Positions 59,832 to 64,000 of a stretch of 64,000 nucleotides of DNA are shown one piece after another. The notes beneath the pieces were generated by a model. The model was given only the letters and a program-made list of their open reading frames with translations, did no database searches and was not told the origin of the DNA. The stretch spans positions 20,780 to 84,779 of the forward strand of contig JAYFNU010000002.1 of NCBI GenBank assembly GCA_034933305.1, read 5' to 3'. The position numbers and the translations under genes were made by a program. Every line of letters begins with the position of its first letter. The first letter of the stretch is position 1. This DNA comes from JAYFNU01 sp034933305 (GTDB lineage: Bacteria > Bacillota > Clostridia > Oscillospirales > Ruminococcaceae).

Positions 59832-60548
59832 ATGACCGCACAGACCGTCATTTCCATGCGGGGCATCTGCAAGAGCTTTTTTCTCGGCCGGGGCGAGGAG
59901 CTGAAGGTCCTGCGGGACATCGACCTCGACATCGACCGCGGCGAGTTCGTCGCCATCGTCGGAGCCTCCGGCTCGGGCAAATCGACGCTCATGAACATCA
60001 TCGGCGCGCTCGACCGCCCGACGTCGGGGCAGTACCGCCTCGGCGGCGAGGACATCGAAAAGCTCGGCGACAAAGAGCTGTCCCGCATCCGCAACGAGCA
60101 TATCGGCTTCGTATTCCAGAATTTCAACCTCATCTCCCGCACCTCGGCGCTCAAGAACGTGGCGCTGCCGATGCTGTACGCGGGAAAGACGCGCGCCGAG
60201 GCGCTGCGCGCGGCGGAAAAGCTGCTTCGCCTCGTCGACATGGGCGACCGCATGGATCACCAGCCCAACGAGCTGTCCGGCGGGCAGAAGCAGCGCGTCG
60301 CCATCGCCCGCAGCATGATCAACGATCCCTCCATCATCCTTGCCGACGAGCCGACCGGCGCGCTCGACAGCGCGACGGGGCGCCTCATCATGGATCTGTT
60401 CCACCGCCTGCATGAGCAGCAGGGCAAGACGATCGTGTTCATCACGCACTCGACGGCGCTCGCCGAAGAGTGCGGCCGCCGCATAACGCTCATGGACGGC
60501 AGGATCATCTCCGACGAAAGGAAGTGTGCGCCGCATGCTGCTGTTTGA
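59832..60548 (+). CDS. MacB-type ABC transporter ATP-binding protein
   Basis: The 238-residue ATPase has Walker A GASGSGKST, signature LSGGQKQR, Walker B ILADEPTGALD and the switch His in FITHS. The ADEPTGALD motif is typical of the MacB/LolD family. It overlaps the permease gene by 14 bases and lies 12 bases after the adaptor gene, giving a complete adaptor-ATPase-permease set. Confidence 0.93.
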   Translation: MTAQTVISMRGICKSFFLGRGEELKVLRDIDLDIDRGEFVAIVGASGSGKSTLMNIIGALDRPTSGQYRLGGEDIEKLGDKELSRIRNEHIGFVFQNFNLISRTSALKNVALPMLYAGKTRAEALRAAEKLLRLVDMGDRMDHQPNELSGGQKQRVAIARSMINDPSIILADEPTGALDSATGRLIMDLFHRLHEQQGKTIVFITHSTALAEECGRRITLMDGRIISDERKCAPHAAV

Positions 60549-61854
60549 AAATATTTCCTCCGCGCTTTCCGGGCTGCTCGCCAACAAGCTGCGGGCGCTG
60601 CTGACGATGCTCGGCATCATCATCGGCATCAGCAGCGTCATCGCCATCGTCACGGTCGGCAACAGCATGACCGCCGGCATGAACGAGGAGATGCAGAGCT
60701 GGGGCGCCGGCAACATCTCCGTCTACCTCCAGCAGCGCCCGCAGCAGACCGGGACGGCGGACGCCTCCGGCGTGACCGCCGACGACAGCGCCGCGTACCC
60801 GGCCGAAGGCGGCGATACGGCCGCTTACATGTTCACCTCGGAGCCGGAGGAGCAGGATTACATCACCGACGAGATGGCTGCGCGGCTCAAGGCGCAGCTG
60901 TCCGACAGCATCGCCGCCGTCCAGATGACGGAGCAGCTCTCCGCGAGCCAGGCGACGAGGGCCGAAAAGACGGCCGACATCACGATCTCCGGTGTCAACG
61001 GCGACTATTTCACCGTCACAAAGCTGCATCTTCTCACCGGCCGCTTTCTCAACGAGAAGGATAGCGCGGCGAAGCGCAGGGTCTGCGTCGTCAGCAGCAA
61101 GCTGACCGGGAAGCTCTTCCCCGGCGCGGATCCCATCGGCAAGACCATCGACGTGAAGATCGGCGATCAGATCTATTCCTTCTACGTCGTCGGCGTCTAT
61201 GCGCACAAGGAGCAGACGGGCGTGTTCTCCTATACGGGCGACACGTCGACGGCCGTATATGTGCCCATCGGCACGGCCAAGTACATCAACAACGCGAAGG
61301 CCGGCTATCGCGAGCTGACCGTCATCGGCAAGCCCGGCACCGACGTCAAGGCGCTCAGCGCCGAGATCGACGAATTCTTCAAGCGCGCCTATGCGCAGAA
61401 CCGCAGCTTCCTGCCGGTGTCCTACAACAACCAGGAGTATGTCGAGAGCAGCAACAAGACCATGAACATGATCTCGCTCGCCATCTCCGTCATCGCGGGC
61501 ATCAGCCTTCTCGTGGGCGGCATCGGCGTCATGAACATCATGCTCGTGTCCATCACCGAGCGCACGCGGGAAATCGGCGTGCGCAAGGCGCTCGGCGCCA
61601 CCAACGGCTCCATCCGGCTGCAGTTCATCGTCGAATCCATCGTCATCTGCCTGCTCGGCGGCCTCATCGGCATCGCGCTCGGGCTCACGCTCGGCGCCGT
61701 CGGCTCGAAGCTCGTCGGCTATGCGGCGCGGCCGTCGGCGGCCGTCATTCTCATCGCCGTCGGCTTCTCGATGCTCATCGGCGTGTTCTTCGGCTATTAT
61801 CCCGCCAACAAAGCGGCAAAATTGGATCCGATCGAGGCGCTGCGCTACGAATAA
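60535..61854 (+). CDS. MacB-type ABC transporter permease
   Basis: The 439-residue product has one N-terminal membrane helix, a large extracytoplasmic domain (about 45-310) of the MacB_PCD type and three C-terminal helices with the FtsX core (LLVGGIGVMNIMLVSITERTREIGVRKALGA). I take ATG 60535 after AAAGGAAG rather than the in-frame GTG three codons upstream. These mechanotransmission transporters export peptides, antibiotics or lipoproteins. Confidence 0.92.
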   Translation: MLLFENISSALSGLLANKLRALLTMLGIIIGISSVIAIVTVGNSMTAGMNEEMQSWGAGNISVYLQQRPQQTGTADASGVTADDSAAYPAEGGDTAAYMFTSEPEEQDYITDEMAARLKAQLSDSIAAVQMTEQLSASQATRAEKTADITISGVNGDYFTVTKLHLLTGRFLNEKDSAAKRRVCVVSSKLTGKLFPGADPIGKTIDVKIGDQIYSFYVVGVYAHKEQTGVFSYTGDTSTAVYVPIGTAKYINNAKAGYRELTVIGKPGTDVKALSAEIDEFFKRAYAQNRSFLPVSYNNQEYVESSNKTMNMISLAISVIAGISLLVGGIGVMNIMLVSITERTREIGVRKALGATNGSIRLQFIVESIVICLLGGLIGIALGLTLGAVGSKLVGYAARPSAAVILIAVGFSMLIGVFFGYYPANKAAKLDPIEALRYE

Positions 61855-61907
61855 GCGCCGGAATGTGGTACACTGAAGCTGAAAACGGGCAAAAGGGAGG
61901 CAGCGTG

Positions 61908-62585
61908 ATGAAGATCCTCATCGCGGAAGACAAAAAGGATATTGCGGAGCTCGTCGAGCTTTTCATGCGCAAGGAGGGCTTCGAGACGGCGTCCGTCGGG
62001 GACGGGCAGGCCGCGTTCGAATGGCTGCTTGCGAACCAGGCGGATCTGTGCATCTTCGACATCATGATGCCCCGCCTCGACGGGCTCGCGCTGCTCGTCA
62101 AGGTGCGGGAATTCTCCAGCGTCCCCGTGCTGTTCCTGACGGCGAAGAATCTCGAGCAGGATAAGGTCCTGGGACTCGACCTCGGCGCCGACGATTACAT
62201 CACGAAGCCCTTTTCCTCGCTCGAGCTCGTCTCGCGCGTGCGCGCGCTGCTGCGCCGCAGCGGCAAGCTCGGCGCGAACGCGGGCGCCGAGCGGTGGGGC
62301 GCGCTGACCGTCGACCGCGAGAAGTGCCGCGTGAGCAAAAACGGCGAGGACTGCGGGCTGACGGCCACGGAATACAAGCTGCTGCTCAAGCTCATCTCGT
62401 CGCCCGAGCGGGTGTTCACGAAGGAGCAGCTGTACAGCGCCGTCATGGGCGACTATCTGCCGGGCGACGAGAACACCGTCACGACGCACATCAGCAATCT
62501 GCGCGACAAGATCGAGGACGATCCGCGCGCGCCGAAATACATCAAAACGGTCAGGGGGCTCGGATATAAAAGTGAAAAATTCTGA
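61908..62585 (+). CDS. OmpR-family response regulator
   Basis: The 225-residue product has a receiver domain with the phosphoacceptor Asp51 (IFDIMMPRLDG), acidic Asp8, the Lys of TAKN, and a C-terminal winged helix with the OmpR/PhoB signature (LTATEYKLL, NTVTTHISNLRDKI). It follows the permease gene after 53 bases with GGGAGG as Shine-Dalgarno, and overlaps the kinase gene by 14 bases. It probably binds the CTTAAGA repeat in the promoter region of this operon. Confidence 0.93.
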   Translation: MKILIAEDKKDIAELVELFMRKEGFETASVGDGQAAFEWLLANQADLCIFDIMMPRLDGLALLVKVREFSSVPVLFLTAKNLEQDKVLGLDLGADDYITKPFSSLELVSRVRALLRRSGKLGANAGAERWGALTVDREKCRVSKNGEDCGLTATEYKLLLKLISSPERVFTKEQLYSAVMGDYLPGDENTVTTHISNLRDKIEDDPRAPKYIKTVRGLGYKSEKF

Positions 62586-63942
62586 GATCGCCGGTCTTAG
62601 CATCAAAAAACTGGTCACGACGCGGCTGCTCATCGCGCTCGCCGCCATCCTGCTGTGCACGGCCGCCGCGTATTTTGCGTTCGACGGCATCCAGCAGTAC
62701 CAGTACGACAACATCTCCCGCATCCAGCAGCCCGATCTCGGCTCGATCGACCCGCAGAACCCCGACGACGCCTATCTCGACCGGATCTACGCGTGCATCT
62801 ATTATTTCGACGCGGACGGGAAGCTCGTTTCGACGCGGGGATACGATATCTATGCCGAGGGCGGCACGCTCGATGAAATCAGCGCTTTCGCGAGCGCCGT
62901 GAACAGCGATCTGCAGATACGGCGCGCACAGCTCGACGGCCGCCCGGTGCTCATCCTGCAGGATTCGTTCATCTACGCCTACAACATCTACGCCCAGAAC
63001 AGCGGCGTCGTGCTCTTTTTCGCGATCCTCGCCGGCTGCGCGGGCATGATCGTGATCCTTCTGTTTTTCGTCCGCGCCGTCTACCGCCCCATCCGCGGGG
63101 ATTTTGAGGCGCTGGGCGCGGGAATCTCGCGCTCCGCGCCGGCCTTCGCGGTCATCGACGAGCGGCAGGTCCGCCTGCTCGAGGCACAGACGCTCGTGCG
63201 GCGCTACAACGAGGCCGTGCGGCAGATCGAAGTAGAGCAGACCGAGAAGCAGCGCGCCGTGCAGACGGGCAATCTGCTCGTCTCCAATCTCGCACACGAC
63301 CTAAAATCGCCCATCACCGTGCTCAAGGGCTATGCCGAGGTGCTCGCCGAGGGCGGCCTGAGCGCGCAGGACGAGAAAAAGTATTTCGGCTATCTCTACA
63401 ACAGCACCAAGGAGCTGCAGGATCTCGTCAACGTGCTGTTCGAGCAGATCAATTACCGCACCGGCAGCGCGGCGCTCAATCTGCAGACGCTCGACATCTG
63501 CGAGACGCTGCGGGACTGCTGCGCCAACTATTACATGTTTTTTGAAAAAAGAGGCTTCGAGTTCGCCGCCGACATCCCCGCGGAGCATATCGCCGTGTCG
63601 GCCGACCGGCTCGCGCTCGAGCGGGTGTTCGGCAACCTGCTGCGCAACATCCTCGACCACAACGAGACGCCCTGCCGCGTCAGCGTGTCGTGCGCGCGGC
63701 GCAAAGGCGGCGCGGAGATCGTCATCGCCGACGACGGCAAGGGCATCCCGGCGGCCAGCCTGCCGCAGCTTTTCGAGCCCTTCTACCGCGCCGACGCGTC
63801 CCGCACCGACGGCGGCCACCGCGGCCTCGGCCTCTTCGCCGCAAAGCAGATCATCGAACAGCACGGCGGCACGATCGCGGCCGACAGCCCCGGCGGAAAG
63901 GGCGCGCGCTTCACGCTGCGCCTGCCGGCGGCCGCCGTCTGA
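62572..63942 (+). CDS. Sensor histidine kinase
   Basis: The 456-residue product has a first membrane helix (about 15-37), an extracytoplasmic sensor of about 105 residues, a second helix (about 143-168), a dimerisation domain with the phosphorylated His242 in NLAHDLKSPITVLKGY, and an ATPase domain with the N box, DDGKGIP and GHRGLGLFAAK. The start is GTG, overlapping the regulator gene. It should sense a compound exported by, or related to, the MacAB-like pump. Confidence 0.92.
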   Translation: MKNSEIAGLSIKKLVTTRLLIALAAILLCTAAAYFAFDGIQQYQYDNISRIQQPDLGSIDPQNPDDAYLDRIYACIYYFDADGKLVSTRGYDIYAEGGTLDEISAFASAVNSDLQIRRAQLDGRPVLILQDSFIYAYNIYAQNSGVVLFFAILAGCAGMIVILLFFVRAVYRPIRGDFEALGAGISRSAPAFAVIDERQVRLLEAQTLVRRYNEAVRQIEVEQTEKQRAVQTGNLLVSNLAHDLKSPITVLKGYAEVLAEGGLSAQDEKKYFGYLYNSTKELQDLVNVLFEQINYRTGSAALNLQTLDICETLRDCCANYYMFFEKRGFEFAADIPAEHIAVSADRLALERVFGNLLRNILDHNETPCRVSVSCARRKGGAEIVIADDGKGIPAASLPQLFEPFYRADASRTDGGHRGLGLFAAKQIIEQHGGTIAADSPGGKGARFTLRLPAAAV

Positions 63943-63975
63943 CGCGGCCCCCGCTCTCCCCGGACAAAAGAGCCC

Positions 63976-64000
63976 CCGCGCGCGCCTTCACGGCGCGCGC
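63976..64000 (+). terminator. Probable terminator hairpin, cut by the window end
   Basis: GCGCGCGCC and its complement around TTCA begin a GC-rich hairpin after the kinase gene; the downstream T-run lies beyond base 64000. Confidence 0.5.

Overview
The window looks like chromosome of a GC-rich member of the Clostridia (Bacillota). The promoters are of the low-GC Gram-positive SigA type (TTGACA, 17 bp, TATAAT), Shine-Dalgarno sequences are strong, the PTS and surface-protein machinery is Firmicute-like, and core genes (rpmF, der, plsY, pgi, MtaB-type methylthiotransferase) are interspersed with accessory modules. The genus cannot be named from the sequence. An anaerobic gut-type lifestyle is an inference from the ferredoxins, the PTS and the old-yellow-enzyme-type reductase.

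Layout. 1-10.7 kb is a nucleoside salvage island: five nucleoside phosphorylase paralogues, a GntR/UTRA regulator, a YczE-type membrane protein and a complete BMP-family (NupNOPQ-like) ABC importer. Two of the phosphorylases come as co-transcribed pairs in which the second member has lost most of the phosphate-binding residues. 10.7-13.1 kb holds an EctB-like aminotransferase beside an ATP-grasp protein, with no other ectoine genes. 13.1-18.4 kb has an SDR, a MarR regulator with a clear operator, and a heterodimeric ABC exporter. 18.4-29.5 kb is mostly housekeeping (tRNA methylthiotransferase, DD-carboxypeptidase, pgi, L32, DUF512 radical-SAM protein, Der, PlsY, pyrophosphatase, RmuC), broken by a 1-kb gene-free interval made of two tandem-repeat families and three consecutive perfect hairpins. 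29.7-31.1 kb has a flippase-like membrane protein behind an attenuator-like leader, then tRNA-Leu(GAG).

From the 3' end of tRNA-Leu to about 36.96 kb the base composition drops. This is the remnant of an integrative element: integrase, excisionase-like protein, a possibly structured RNA segment, a sigma-like regulator, an enoate-reductase-type flavoenzyme and a broken phosphatase. It ends at an abrupt junction where a phosphatase and a lactonase, on opposite strands, both lose their 5' ends. Host-like sequence then resumes with a dehydrogenase/cyclase/SDR operon, a Crp/Fnr regulator divergent from a ferredoxin-ferredoxin-cupin operon (palindrome at about -41.5), a deleted DUF488 gene, and a beta-glucoside PTS operon (LevR-type regulator, EIIA, EIIB, EIIC, GH1, two HAD phosphatases and its own HPr).

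The last part holds a c-di-GMP-I riboswitch with a terminator in front of a 2143-residue secreted metalloprotease/adhesin-like protein, followed by a MacAB-like efflux operon that carries its own OmpR-type two-component system and has a CTTAAGA direct repeat in its promoter region.

Most promising for new biology: the paired intact/degenerate phosphorylases, the structured leader of the nucleoside importer, the EctB/ATP-grasp pair, the 1-kb repeat cluster, and the riboswitch-controlled giant surface protein.
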